64,000 nt of DNA from Dermatobacter hominis (lineage in GTDB: Bacteria; Actinomycetota; Acidimicrobiia; Acidimicrobiales; Microtrichaceae). Location of the stretch: the NCBI RefSeq assembly GCF_020715685.1, contig NZ_CP085840.1, positions 1,178,001 to 1,242,000 on the forward strand. Direction: 5' to 3'. Below are positions 33,416 to 41,995 of the stretch, piece after piece (within the stretch, counting starts at the first letter, position 1; each line of letters starts with the position of its first letter). The notes under the pieces were generated by a model. The model worked only from the letters and a program-made list of their open reading frames with translations. It searched no databases and was not told the origin of the DNA. Position numbers and translations under genes: made by a program.

Positions 33416-34684
33416 ATGTCGACCGATGTGGTCCCGCTGACCGACCAGGAGGCCGACGGGCTCCTGGCCTCGACCGTGCTGACCGACGAGGGTCGCCAGG
33501 ACCCCTACGCGGCGTACGCGCGCCTGCGGGCCGGCGGCGGCCGGTGGAGCACGTCGTTCGGCGACATGGGGCTCGCCGGCTACCACGACTGCCTCGAGGT
33601 CCTGCGCCACCCGCGCATGGGCCGCCCCGAGGCCGACATGGACCTGCCGGTCACGTTGAGCGGCCGGGCGCGCGAGGTCGACGAGGACCGCAGCGCCAGC
33701 ATGCTGTTCCTGAACCCGCCGGACCACACCCGCATCCGCGGGCTGGTCAGCCGGGCGTTCACGCCGAAGCGCGTCGAGGAGCTGCGCCCGCAGATCGAGG
33801 AGCTGTTGACGCCGGTGCTCGACCGGGTCGCCGACGCCGGCGGCGGCGACGTGATGGCCGAGCTCGCGATCCCGTTCCCCGTCGCCGTCATCAGCGAGCT
33901 CCTCGGCGTGCCCCGGGAGGGCAACGAGCACATCCGGCCGCTCGTGCGCGACGTCACCGCCTTCATCGACGCCGCCGCGGACGACGAGGCGCTCGATCGC
34001 GCCGCCCAGGCCGGGATCGAGCTCATCGACTACTTCAACGGGATGATCGAGGAGAAGCGGGCGAACCCCGACGACCGGCTCCTCAGCGCGCTGATCCAGG
34101 TCGAGGAGGCCGGTGACCGCCTGTCGCACCAGGAGCTGCTGAGCAACACGCTGCTGCTCTACGCCGCGGGGTTCGAGACGACGTCGAACCTGATCGGCAA
34201 CGGCTTGCGGCTGCTGCTCGCCAACCCCGACGAGATGGCCCGCCTGCGGGCCGACCGGTCGCTCCTGCCGTCGGCGATGTGGGAGATCCTCCGCGCCGAC
34301 TCACCCGTGCAGCTGAACAACCGCGTGGCGCTCGAGGAGATCGAGCTGTTCGGCGAGGTCCGGCCCCGGGGCGCCTCGTTCATCGTCCTTCAGGGCTCGG
34401 GCAACCACGACGAGCGGGTCTACCCGGACCCCGGTCGCTTCGACGTCGGCCGGTTCCACGAGGGCGACGCGCCGCCGCCCCTGAGCTTCGGTTGGGGCGC
34501 CCACCACTGCCTCGGCGCCCACCTCGCCCGGGCCGAGGGCGAGATCGCGTTCGGCGCGCTGCTCGACTCGTTCGCCGACGTGCAGCTCGACACGGCCGCG
34601 CTGACCGACGGCCGGCTGCACTACCGGCCGAGCTTCACGCTGCGCGGGCTCGACGCACTCCCGGTCACCGTCACCGCCGCCTGA
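33416..34684 (+). CDS. Cytochrome P450
   Basis: A 422-residue soluble monooxygenase. The haem loop reads FGWGAHHCLGAHLARAE with Cys365. The I-helix contains LLYAAGFETTSNL (AGxET), and EILR provides the ExxR pair. No ferredoxin or ferredoxin reductase gene is nearby, so the electron donors must lie elsewhere. The substrate cannot be deduced. ATG follows CAGACT (33404-33409) by 6 nt, a -10-like element, predicting a leaderless transcript. It lies just after the BTAD regulator, which commonly controls secondary metabolism genes. Confidence 0.95.
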   Translation: MSTDVVPLTDQEADGLLASTVLTDEGRQDPYAAYARLRAGGGRWSTSFGDMGLAGYHDCLEVLRHPRMGRPEADMDLPVTLSGRAREVDEDRSASMLFLNPPDHTRIRGLVSRAFTPKRVEELRPQIEELLTPVLDRVADAGGGDVMAELAIPFPVAVISELLGVPREGNEHIRPLVRDVTAFIDAAADDEALDRAAQAGIELIDYFNGMIEEKRANPDDRLLSALIQVEEAGDRLSHQELLSNTLLLYAAGFETTSNLIGNGLRLLLANPDEMARLRADRSLLPSAMWEILRADSPVQLNNRVALEEIELFGEVRPRGASFIVLQGSGNHDERVYPDPGRFDVGRFHEGDAPPPLSFGWGAHHCLGAHLARAEGEIAFGALLDSFADVQLDTAALTDGRLHYRPSFTLRGLDALPVTVTAA

Positions 34685-34727
34685 CCGCTCGGCGCCCCGC
34701 CACCGCCACCGCCACCCCACTGCAAAC

Positions 34728-34780
34728 CGCGTTTGGCGGCGCGATCCGTCGTCTGACGACCGTTCCCGCCGCCAAAGCCG
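34728..34780. terminator. Imperfect palindrome between convergent P450 and M15 lipoprotein genes (element D)
   Basis: Arms 34728-34751 and 34757-34780 pair at about 19 of 24 positions, with a perfect core GTCGTC-T-GACGAC at the centre. It sits between two convergent stop codons and likely ends both transcripts. Its size matches the other 53-54-nt palindromes of this window, but its termini differ. Confidence 0.65.
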
Positions 34781-34816
34781 CGCTGGATGTGGGCGCGGCC
34801 GCCCGACCGGATCCGG

Positions 34817-35584
34817 TCAGCGGCCGTTCGAGGACACGTGCTGGTAGTCCTTGAGCGACGACCAGTCGCCACCCCAGCCCCAGCCGACGAACCGCACGGT
34901 CCGCCACACGACGTCGCCGGGCACGATCATGCCGGGACGCACGGCGCGGCGGTCGAGGTAGGCCCGACCGGCGGCCGGGAGCACGGTCGACCCGGTGACG
35001 TACGGGTTCTGCACGGGGTTGATGTCGATCGCCCGGCCGAACGCGTGGACCGACCAGCCGGTCCCGCCGGTCACGGCGCGGCAGTTGAACGCCGAGGTGT
35101 TGTTCGCCGCGATCGACGCGTCGTCGCTGCCGCCGTAGTCGTCGATCAGCTGCATCCGCTCCAGCGGGAACCGCTCCTCCCACATGCCCTTGAGCAGGGC
35201 GACGGTGACCTGGACGGCATCGGCGTGGACGACGATCTCGCCCATGTGCTCGCCGCCGTCGAATCCCATGTAGGTCGCCCGGATGTAGCGGAGGTCGCGG
35301 AGCGGGACCGGGCAGCCCGGCCGCCACGACGACGGCGTCATCCGGGCGGCGAGGTCGGCGTCGATCGGGAAGACGCCGGCCCAGAAGCGGTTCTTGCGGG
35401 CGACCTCGGCCCAGTAGTCGGTGGCGGCGCGGGCCATCGCCGACAGCTGCGGCTCCTGCAGCGGCGGGTTGCCGCGCCCGACCCACCAGCGCTGGAACTG
35501 CTCGGGCGTGCAACCGCCGAGCAGCGCCAGCGCGCAGGCCATGGCGACGACGAGCACGACGGGGCGCATGCGCTTCGACCTCAT
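34817..35584 (-). CDS. M15-family D,D/L,D-peptidase-like lipoprotein
   Basis: A 255-residue exported lipoprotein with lipobox LALLGGC (Cys25). The C-terminal domain resembles the peptidase M15_4 group: GWSVHAFGRAIDINPVQNPY supplies the HxxGxAxD zinc ligands, and SLKDYQHVS supplies the final His. It therefore probably hydrolyses peptidoglycan cross-links outside the membrane. The start has AGAGAGG about 7 nt upstream. It begins 13 nt after the stop codon of the large unknown gene and is likely co-transcribed with it. Confidence 0.85.
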   Translation of the reverse strand: MRSKRMRPVVLVVAMACALALLGGCTPEQFQRWWVGRGNPPLQEPQLSAMARAATDYWAEVARKNRFWAGVFPIDADLAARMTPSSWRPGCPVPLRDLRYIRATYMGFDGGEHMGEIVVHADAVQVTVALLKGMWEERFPLERMQLIDDYGGSDDASIAANNTSAFNCRAVTGGTGWSVHAFGRAIDINPVQNPYVTGSTVLPAAGRAYLDRRAVRPGMIVPGDVVWRTVRFVGWGWGGDWSSLKDYQHVSSNGR

Positions 35585-35597
35585 CGGACCGCCTCTC

Positions 35598-37625
35598 TCA
35601 TCCGAAGGACTCCCCTTCCCCGGGCAGCCCGCCGCCAGCACCGCCGGAGTCGGCGGCACCGCCCGGACCACCGCCGGCACCGGGCGCGTGATCGTGACCG
35701 TGCTCCTGGTCGTGGGCCGGTTCGTCGGCGTGAGCGGCCAGGACCCCGGCGGGCTCGGCGAGCAGCGCCTCACCCACCCGGCCGCTGCCCCGCCACGCCG
35801 GGTCGGGGCCGGGCGCGGTCACGGTCACGTCCTCGCCGTCGGCGGGCTCGATCTCCCACAAGACGGCCGGGCGGGCGCCGTGCCAGCGCACGGCGAACGA
35901 CGTCGCACCCCACGGGGTGCGCACCGCGTGCGCCTCGACCGGCTGGCCGGCCCAGCCCGGGTCGAACGAGGGCAGCAGCGCCGGGCCCGATCCACCGGCG
36001 GTCACGAGCACGTCGAGCAGCGCGTTGGTCCGGGCGGCCAGCTCGGCGACGTCGAAGCCGAGCACGCCGATCGGGACGCTCGGGCCGTCCTCGGTGCGGC
36101 GCGACTCGGCGTCGGAGCGCCCGCGGCCGACGGCGCCCGCCCAGCACGCCCGCACGGCGGCGACGGCGTCGCCGCCGGCACGCCCGAGCACGAGCGCCCG
36201 GGCCGACAGCGCCACCTCGAGCGGCGACCGCACGCCGACCGTCGTCTCGTCGACGCGACGGACGCGCGAAGGCTGGTCGTCGGGCGCCAGCTGCGCCGCG
36301 ACCGCGAGCGCGTCCTCGGCCACCTCGGGCTGGCCGACGCCGACGAGCGCCGGCGCGATCGAGCGCAGTGCCCGGACGGCCGAACCGGTGAGGCCCTCGT
36401 GCCCGCCGTCGGCGAGGGCCTTGCCCTTGCGGAGCCGGCGGACGGCGACCGCGGCGGGGGCGACCAGCTCCTCGGCCGCCGGGCCCTCGGGATCGGTGGT
36501 CTCGGCCAGCACGCCGGCGATCGCGTGGAGGAGCGCGACCGTGCCGTCGGTGCGGTCGCCGAGCCGCACGTCGCCGCCGAGCCGCTGGGCGTCGGCCAGG
36601 CCGCGGGCGACCGGCACCAGGGCGTCGCTCGCCCCGAGCCTGGCCATCGCCTCGGTGACCTCGGCGGTGCGGACCGCGGCGCACGGACCGAACGGCGCGA
36701 CCCGGCGGCGGTCGAGGGCGGCGCCGACCTCGTCGGGACCCGCCAGCCGCAGCAGCGCACCGGCCCAGGCGACGGCGTCGTCCCACGCGTCCTCGGGGAC
36801 GACGATGCGCAGCTCGTCTCCGCCGTGGACCGACCACCCCTTGGCCACGGCCTCGGCGTCGGGCGCCTCCCAGGGCCCGGTCGGGACGGGGGCGTCGCGC
36901 CGGTCCGCCGTCGTCACGGGGAGCAGCACGCGAGCGATCGCGGTGTGCGTGAGCGGCAGCACGACCGCGGCTTCGAGGTCGCCGCCGGACCGCTCGGCCT
37001 GCAGCGGCCCGGACGAGTCGTCGCCCGCGGCGAGCCTCGGGGCGGCCTGGTCGAGCGCGCCGGCGACGACCCGGGCCGGCTCGCGGGCCAGGAGCAGGCG
37101 GGCGCCGTCGACCTCGACGGTCGGGCCCTCGGAGCGCACCGAGCGCAGGTGGCCCTCGCCGTCGAGCGACAGCGGGCGGAGCACGACCGCCAGCGCGACC
37201 GGCACGGCGGTGCGGTTCTCGACCTCGACGACCACGGCGGGGCCGCGCCAGTCGCCGGCGTGGGCCTGCACGCCGTAGGCGCGGGCCACGACGTCGCCGC
37301 CGGGCACCCGGAGCGCCGTCTCGACGACCGGGGCGTCGCCGACCGTGCGCTGGCGGACCGACGCCTCGCGGGACGGGTGGTGCCAGCGGTCCTCGGCACC
37401 GACCCACCAGTCGAGCGACCAGCGGCTGCCGAGCAGCTGGACCGACCCGGCCTCGTCGACGTGGGCCAGCACACCCGAGTCGAGGGTGCCGAGCGGCGTC
37501 CACGCCCGCTCCGGCTCCTCGGCGCCCCGCACGGCGGCCCGGTGCAGCGCCCGCGGCCGCACCGGCTGGTCGGCGGCGGGGGCCGGCGGGTCGGAGGTCG
37601 GATCGGTCGGGTCGGGCTCGGTCAT
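35598..37625 (-). CDS. Uncharacterised 675-residue protein
   Basis: No family is recognised. The N-terminal 300 residues look beta-rich (LDSGVLAHVDEAGSVQLLGS, WSLDWWVGAEDRWHHPSREA). The middle is Ala/Leu-rich and helical (about 320-520), possibly an alpha-toroid, and a beta-strand region follows (WGATSFAVRWHGARPAVLWE). This sandwich-toroid-sandwich order is reminiscent of glycoside hydrolase-like proteins, but no catalytic motif is seen. The tail is Gly-rich with a His/Asp/Glu cluster (HADEPAHDQEHGHDHAPG) that could bind metal. No signal peptide is seen. It is the first gene of a probable operon with the M15 lipoprotein. Confidence 0.7.
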   Translation of the reverse strand: MTEPDPTDPTSDPPAPAADQPVRPRALHRAAVRGAEEPERAWTPLGTLDSGVLAHVDEAGSVQLLGSRWSLDWWVGAEDRWHHPSREASVRQRTVGDAPVVETALRVPGGDVVARAYGVQAHAGDWRGPAVVVEVENRTAVPVALAVVLRPLSLDGEGHLRSVRSEGPTVEVDGARLLLAREPARVVAGALDQAAPRLAAGDDSSGPLQAERSGGDLEAAVVLPLTHTAIARVLLPVTTADRRDAPVPTGPWEAPDAEAVAKGWSVHGGDELRIVVPEDAWDDAVAWAGALLRLAGPDEVGAALDRRRVAPFGPCAAVRTAEVTEAMARLGASDALVPVARGLADAQRLGGDVRLGDRTDGTVALLHAIAGVLAETTDPEGPAAEELVAPAAVAVRRLRKGKALADGGHEGLTGSAVRALRSIAPALVGVGQPEVAEDALAVAAQLAPDDQPSRVRRVDETTVGVRSPLEVALSARALVLGRAGGDAVAAVRACWAGAVGRGRSDAESRRTEDGPSVPIGVLGFDVAELAARTNALLDVLVTAGGSGPALLPSFDPGWAGQPVEAHAVRTPWGATSFAVRWHGARPAVLWEIEPADGEDVTVTAPGPDPAWRGSGRVGEALLAEPAGVLAAHADEPAHDQEHGHDHAPGAGGGPGGAADSGGAGGGLPGEGESFG

Positions 37626-37710
37626 GGTGACCCGAACGTTACGCGGCCGACCCCGCCGACCCCGCAGCGGCCCCGGCGCACGGGACGGCGCCGGCCGGAC
37701 GGATGGCGTG

Positions 37711-38721
37711 TCAGTAGGCGAGGCTGTGGTGCTCGACGCCGCCGGCCTGGCCCCGGATGAGGCCCCGGTAGGCGTCCTGGGCGGTGGCGCCCTCGTGGCA
37801 GACGGCGTGGACCTCGGCGCAGATCGGCAGCTCGACGCCGTACTCCGACGACAGCTCCATGACCACCTTCGAGGTCTTCACGCCCTCGGCGACCATGTTC
37901 ATGTCGGCGATGACCTCCTCGATCGTGTGGCCGCGCCCGAGCTGCTCCCCCACGTACCGGTTCCGGCTCTGGCTCGACATGCACGTGGCGATGAGGTCGC
38001 CCATGCCCGCGAGCCCCGAGAAGGTGGCGAACTGCCCGCCCATCGCCTCGCCCAGTCGGGACAGCTCGGCGAGGCCGCGGGTGATCACGGCCGCCTTGGT
38101 GTTGTCGCCCGCGCCGAGGCCGTCGGCCATGCCCGCGGCGATGGCGATCACGTTCTTGAGCGCGCCGGCCACCTCGCAGCCGACGACGTCGGGGTTCACG
38201 TACACCCGGAACAGGTTCTGGTGGAAGATCCGCTGGAGCTGGTTGGCGACGATGAGGTCGGGCGTCGCGATCACCGCCGCGGCGGCGTCGCCGACGAGGA
38301 TCTCCTTGGCCAGGTTGGGGCCGGTGAGCACGGCGGCGGGGTGGCCCGGCAGGACCTCGTTGATCACCTGCGTCATGCGCAGCCGGGTGCCCTGCTCGAG
38401 GCCCTTGGTCAGCGACAGGACCGGCACCCAGGCCCGCACGTGCTGGGCGCAGCGCTCCAGCGCCGAGCGGAACCCCTGCGAGGGCACGCCCATCACCAGG
38501 ACGTCGGCGCGCTCGACGGCATCGGCGAGGTCGGCGGTGGCGCGGAGCTCGGGGTGCAGGTGGAACCCGGGCAGGTAGCGCTCGTTGGTGTGCTTCGAGT
38601 TGATCTCGTCGGCGAGCTCGTCGCGCCGCGCCCACAGCACGGTGGGGACCTGCTGCGACGCCAGGTGCGCCACCGTCGTCCCCCACGAACCACCACCGAC
38701 GACGGCCACGCGGATCCGCAT
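37711..38721 (-). CDS. gpsA: Glycerol-3-phosphate dehydrogenase [NAD(P)+]
   Basis: A 336-residue enzyme reducing dihydroxyacetone phosphate to sn-glycerol 3-phosphate for phospholipid synthesis. [16 protein letters not shown] is the Rossmann motif; [28 protein letters not shown] (catalytic Lys) and [14 protein letters not shown] are diagnostic. ATG at 38721 follows TAGGTT by 7 nt. It is divergent from the F420 guanylyltransferase gene; gpsA next to fbiD is also seen in Mycobacterium (Rv2982c-Rv2983, from memory), supporting both calls. Confidence 0.97.
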   Translation of the reverse strand: MRIRVAVVGGGSWGTTVAHLASQQVPTVLWARRDELADEINSKHTNERYLPGFHLHPELRATADLADAVERADVLVMGVPSQGFRSALERCAQHVRAWVPVLSLTKGLEQGTRLRMTQVINEVLPGHPAAVLTGPNLAKEILVGDAAAAVIATPDLIVANQLQRIFHQNLFRVYVNPDVVGCEVAGALKNVIAIAAGMADGLGAGDNTKAAVITRGLAELSRLGEAMGGQFATFSGLAGMGDLIATCMSSQSRNRYVGEQLGRGHTIEEVIADMNMVAEGVKTSKVVMELSSEYGVELPICAEVHAVCHEGATAQDAYRGLIRGQAGGVEHHSLAY

Positions 38722-38728
38722 GGCCGCC

Positions 38729-38756
38729 AACCTATTCGGTGGACCCGTCGTACGCT
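38729..38756. promoter_or_regulatory. Divergent -10 elements of gpsA and fbiD/cofC
   Basis: TAGGTT (minus strand, 38729-38734) ends 7 nt before the gpsA ATG. TACGCT (plus strand, 38751-38756) ends 6 nt before the cofC ATG. Both predict leaderless transcripts from a 41-nt intergenic region. Confidence 0.6.
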
Positions 38757-38762
38757 GCGCCG

Positions 38763-39407
38763 ATGGCCGGGACCTCCGACGACCCCACGACGGGCGAGCC
38801 GCGTCTGCCGTCGGAGCGTGCCGTCGTGCTCGTGCCGGTGAAGTCGTTCGCGGCCGCGAAGGGCCGGCTCGCCGGGGTGCTCGACGCCCCGACCCGCGCC
38901 GCGCTGGCGCGCTCGATGGCCGAGGTGGTGGTGGCGGCCGCAGCGCCGCTGCCGGTCGTGGTCGTGTGCGACGACCGCGACGTCGCGTCGTGGGCGCAGG
39001 CCGTCGGCGCGACCGTGCTGTGGACCGAGGGGCTCGGGCTCAACGGCGCGGTCGACGAGGGGGTCCGCCGGCTGGCCGGCGCGGGTGTGCGTCGGGTCGT
39101 GGTCGCGCACGCCGACCTGCCGTTCGCCACCGGGTTGTCGGCGCTGGCCGACGTCGACGGCGACGCCGTGGCGCTCGTCCCCGACCGCCGCCACGACGGC
39201 ACGAACGTCGCGTCGGTGCCGACCGGTCGCGGCTTCGGCTTCCGCTACGGAGCGGGCTCGCTGGCCGCTCACCGCGCCGAGGCCGAGCGCCTCGGCCTGC
39301 CGGTGCGGGTCGTCGAGTCCGAGGTGCTCGGCTGGGACGTCGACGAGCCCGACGACCTCCGCCCGCCCGAGCACCTCGGCCGCGTGCCCCTGGGCGGCAC
39401 GGCGTGA
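38763..39407 (+). CDS. fbiD: Phosphoenolpyruvate/2-phospholactate guanylyltransferase (F420 biosynthesis)
   Basis: A 214-residue nucleotidyltransferase (CofC/FbiD) that activates phosphoenolpyruvate (actinobacteria) or 2-phospholactate with GTP as an early step to coenzyme F420. [20 protein letters not shown] is the nucleotide-binding start, [11 protein letters not shown] holds the metal-binding Asp, and [13 protein letters not shown] and [14 protein letters not shown] are further family motifs. ATG at 38763 follows TACGCT by 6 nt. Its stop codon overlaps the start of the PIG-L deacetylase gene (GTGA). No other F420 gene is in the window. Confidence 0.93.
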   Translation: MAGTSDDPTTGEPRLPSERAVVLVPVKSFAAAKGRLAGVLDAPTRAALARSMAEVVVAAAAPLPVVVVCDDRDVASWAQAVGATVLWTEGLGLNGAVDEGVRRLAGAGVRRVVVAHADLPFATGLSALADVDGDAVALVPDRRHDGTNVASVPTGRGFGFRYGAGSLAAHRAEAERLGLPVRVVESEVLGWDVDEPDDLRPPEHLGRVPLGGTA

Positions 39408-40180
39408 GCGACGACGTCGACCCGCTCGCGCCGGGCGGACCCACGACAGTCGACCTCGCGGTGCCGGAGCGCGCCCTCGTGATCGTCGCCCACCCCGACG
39501 ACGCCGAGTTCCAGGCCGGCGCCACGATGGCGAAGTGGGCCCGCCAGGGGTGCGAGGTCCGCCACCTCGTCCTCACCGACGGCGCCAAGGGCACGTGGGA
39601 CCCCGACAAGGACCCGGCCGAGCTGGTCGAGGAGCGACAGGTCGAGCAGCGGGCCGCGGCCGCGGCGCTCGGCGCGGGCGAGCCGGTGTTCCTCGACTGG
39701 GTCGACGGCGAGCTGCCGACCTCCAGCGAGGCCCGCGGGCAGGTCGCCGCGGTCATCCGGCGGCTGCGTCCGGAGGTGGTGATCGGCCACGACCCGTGGA
39801 AGCGCTACCGGCTCCACCCAGACCACGCGGCCGCCGGCCGGCTCTGCGTCGAGGGGATCGTCGCCGCCCGCGACCCGGGCTTCCACCGCGAGCAGCTCGA
39901 CGAGGGCCTCGAACCGCACCGCCCCGACGCGCTGCTGCTCTTCGAGCCCGACGTCGCCAACCACGCCGAGGCCGCCGCCGAGGAGGACCACGCCACGCGC
40001 CTGCGGGCGCTCGAGGCCTTCGCGAGCCAGATCGCGACCACGCACCTCTACAAGGTCGCCGACGGCGTCGACCCGATGGAGGCGTGGCGCGAGCGTGAGC
40101 GCCGCCGGCTGGCGGGGCCGGGAGCGTGGGCCGGGGTCGGGCTGGCCGAGCCGTTCCGGCTCATCGTCGACCAGCTCTGA
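39404..40180 (+). CDS. PIG-L/LmbE-family N-acetylglucosamine deacetylase-like protein
   Basis: A 258-residue zinc-dependent deacetylase-type protein. Zinc ligands are visible in VIVAHPDDAEFQAGAT (His, Asp-Asp) and YRLHPDHAAAGRLC. LTDGAKGTWDPDKD is typical of actinobacterial relatives. Known family activities include mycothiol biosynthesis (MshB), mycothiol-conjugate cleavage (Mca) and sugar deacetylation; this branch is not assigned. The GTG start overlaps the fbiD stop codon by 4 nt, so translation is coupled. It ends 10 nt before a strong stem-loop. Confidence 0.88.
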   Translation: MSDDVDPLAPGGPTTVDLAVPERALVIVAHPDDAEFQAGATMAKWARQGCEVRHLVLTDGAKGTWDPDKDPAELVEERQVEQRAAAAALGAGEPVFLDWVDGELPTSSEARGQVAAVIRRLRPEVVIGHDPWKRYRLHPDHAAAGRLCVEGIVAARDPGFHREQLDEGLEPHRPDALLLFEPDVANHAEAAAEEDHATRLRALEAFASQIATTHLYKVADGVDPMEAWRERERRRLAGPGAWAGVGLAEPFRLIVDQL

Positions 40181-40190
40181 CCCCATCTCC

Positions 40191-40244
40191 CTGCTCTGTC
40201 ACGGCTGGCGGTACCGAACGGCACCGCCAGCCGTGACAGAGCAG
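40191..40244. terminator. 54-nt near-perfect palindrome between convergent genes (element E)
   Basis: Arms 40191-40214 and 40221-40244 pair at 23 of 24 positions around CGAACG; two more G-C pairs extend it outward. The ends CTGCTCTGTCAC and GTGACAGAGCAG share GCTCTGT with elements A and B. The position between the convergent deacetylase and TIGR03084 genes suits a bidirectional terminator. Confidence 0.8.
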
Positions 40245-40265
40245 GGGGAACGAGCGGCGGGACGG

Positions 40266-41063
40266 TCAGGCGAGCGGGGCGCGGCCCGGTCCGGGGCCGC
40301 CGGCGAAGGCCTGCGCGATGCCGACCCACTCCTCGGCGGCCGGGCCGACGACCTCGAGCACGACGTCGTCTCGGTGGCGGCGCTGGGTGACGAGCAGGCA
40401 CAGCTCGACCGCGTCGCCACGGACGGTGTCGGCCGCGCCCTCGGGACCCCAGGACCACACCGTGCCGTCGGGCGCGTCGAGCTCGACGCGCAGCGGGGCG
40501 TCGGGCACGGCCATCCCGCGCACCCGGTAGCTGTAGGGCCGGGCCCGCACGCCGAGATCGGCGACGTGGCGGAGCCGAGGCGACACCTCGGGCGGCGCCC
40601 CGACGGCGTCGCGCACGTCCTGGCCGTGGGCCCACGTCTCCATGAGCCGGGCGGTCAGGAACGACACCGCGCCCATGTCGGGGCCGAACCACGGGACGCG
40701 CTCCCCCGGCCGCAGGCCCGCCGCCGCGACCTCGAGCTCCTCGGCGGCGCGGTGCCACCACTCGCGCGACTCCTCGGGCCCGAGCAGCCGTCCGCGCTCG
40801 GTCGCGGCGACGATCGGGTCGTCGCCCCCCGCCAGCGCGAGGTCGAACTGCACGCTGAAGCGCTGCGGGTCGGTGATCGCCATCACGGCGTGCTCGTCGA
40901 AGGCGGCGAGGTGCGAGAGCTGGTCGCCGACGTCCCATCCCTCGGCGGGCGTCGGCAGGGACAGCGCCGGGACCTCGAGCGGGTCGACCACCGCGGCGAG
41001 CGCCGCCACCTCGTCGAGCAGGTCGCGCCGGAGGTCGTCGAGGAGGTCGGCCGGACCGCTCAC
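40266..41063 (-). CDS. TIGR03084/maleylpyruvate-isomerase-like metal-binding protein
   Basis: A 265-residue protein of the actinobacterial TIGR03084 family, related to DinB-like and mycothiol-dependent maleylpyruvate isomerase folds. The N-terminal half carries the probable metal-binding histidines in QLSHLAAFDEHAVMAI and METWAHGQDVRDAV; TPAEGWDVGDQLSHL is the classic start of this fold. The C-terminal domain (VELCLLVTQRRH, WVGIAQAFAGGPGPGR) is typical of the family. Members may be thiol transferases, but the substrate is unknown. It follows the membrane-anchored unknown gene with a 22-nt gap and may be co-transcribed with it. Confidence 0.85.
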   Translation of the reverse strand: MSGPADLLDDLRRDLLDEVAALAAVVDPLEVPALSLPTPAEGWDVGDQLSHLAAFDEHAVMAITDPQRFSVQFDLALAGGDDPIVAATERGRLLGPEESREWWHRAAEELEVAAAGLRPGERVPWFGPDMGAVSFLTARLMETWAHGQDVRDAVGAPPEVSPRLRHVADLGVRARPYSYRVRGMAVPDAPLRVELDAPDGTVWSWGPEGAADTVRGDAVELCLLVTQRRHRDDVVLEVVGPAAEEWVGIAQAFAGGPGPGRAPLA

Positions 41064-41085
41064 GGGACCGAGCGCCGCACTCGGG

Positions 41086-41955
41086 TCAGTCCCCGCCCTC
41101 GGTCACGACCGAGGTCGTGACGCCGGGGTCCGGCGGTGCCTCGGTGCCGGTCCCGCCCTCGGTCTCGTCGGCCGCGCCGCTGTCGATCGTGCTGGGCGTG
41201 GAGCTCGGCGTGACCGCGCCGTCGAGCGCGTTGTCGGTGCTCGCGCCGGCCCGGGGGAAGTCCTCGGGGTCGATCCTCGACAGGACGTTGCGGATGACGC
41301 CGTTCAGGAACGGGGCCTCGGGCGCCGTCGGGCCGGAGTACAGCACCGAGATCACGACGTCGCCGACCTGGAAGATCGCCCACTCCTGCACGCCGTCGCC
41401 CTCCTCGGCGACGTAGCTGCGGGCGACGAAGTCGTTGGCGATGAGCGGCGCCTCGCGGGCGCCCTTGATCGCCACCTTCGTCTGGCCGGCGGGGCCGCTC
41501 CGGTAGAACTGGTCGCACTCGTCGAGCGCGTCGCCGACGTCGTTGACGTAGGACTGCGCCGACTGCCACTTGTCCACGTGCAGCGCCTGGGCGATCAGCA
41601 CCGAGTCGTTGGTCGGGTCCTTGAAGACGGCCGTGTGGACCTCGGACAGCGGCGTCGGCGTGTCGATCTGCTCGCCGCAGAACTCGCTGTTGAAGATGCC
41701 GAACGGGCCGAGCGCAGCGTCGCCGGGCTCCCACCCCCTGGGCAGGTCCTCGAGCGTCACGAGCGCCAGGTCGACGTCGACCTGTCCGGCGAGGCGCGTC
41801 TGGTCGATGCGGGTCGCCTCGGACTCGTCGTAGCTGATGAACGTGAGCGGGAACGCCGCGGCCAGCCCGATCGCGGCGCCGCTCAGGAGGAGCAGTCCGG
41901 CGAGCATCAGCACGCGCACCGACTGGGTCCGCATCCGGCCCAGGAACGATCTCAC
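41086..41955 (-). CDS. Membrane-anchored extracytoplasmic protein of unknown function
   Basis: A 289-residue protein with a short positive N-terminus, one hydrophobic segment (about 13-36, VRVLMLAGLLLLSGAAIGLA), an extracytoplasmic alpha/beta domain and a disordered Ser/Thr/Pro/Glu tail. Two cysteines (in SEFCGEQ and LDECDQFY) could form a disulfide. The domain resembles small sensor-type or PknH_C-like domains only loosely, so no function is given. The GTG start has AAGGA about 8 nt upstream. It lies between metG and the TIGR03084 gene, all on one strand. Confidence 0.75.
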   Translation of the reverse strand: MRSFLGRMRTQSVRVLMLAGLLLLSGAAIGLAAAFPLTFISYDESEATRIDQTRLAGQVDVDLALVTLEDLPRGWEPGDAALGPFGIFNSEFCGEQIDTPTPLSEVHTAVFKDPTNDSVLIAQALHVDKWQSAQSYVNDVGDALDECDQFYRSGPAGQTKVAIKGAREAPLIANDFVARSYVAEEGDGVQEWAIFQVGDVVISVLYSGPTAPEAPFLNGVIRNVLSRIDPEDFPRAGASTDNALDGAVTPSSTPSTIDSGAADETEGGTGTEAPPDPGVTTSVVTEGGD

Positions 41956-41995
41956 GGCGCCATCCTTGCGCGTGGACGGCCGCGTGTGGGGTCTC

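Noticed and set aside
29943-34684. Secondary metabolite biosynthetic cluster
   Set aside because: Only a regulator and one P450 are present; no polyketide synthase, NRPS, terpene or RiPP core gene is in reach.
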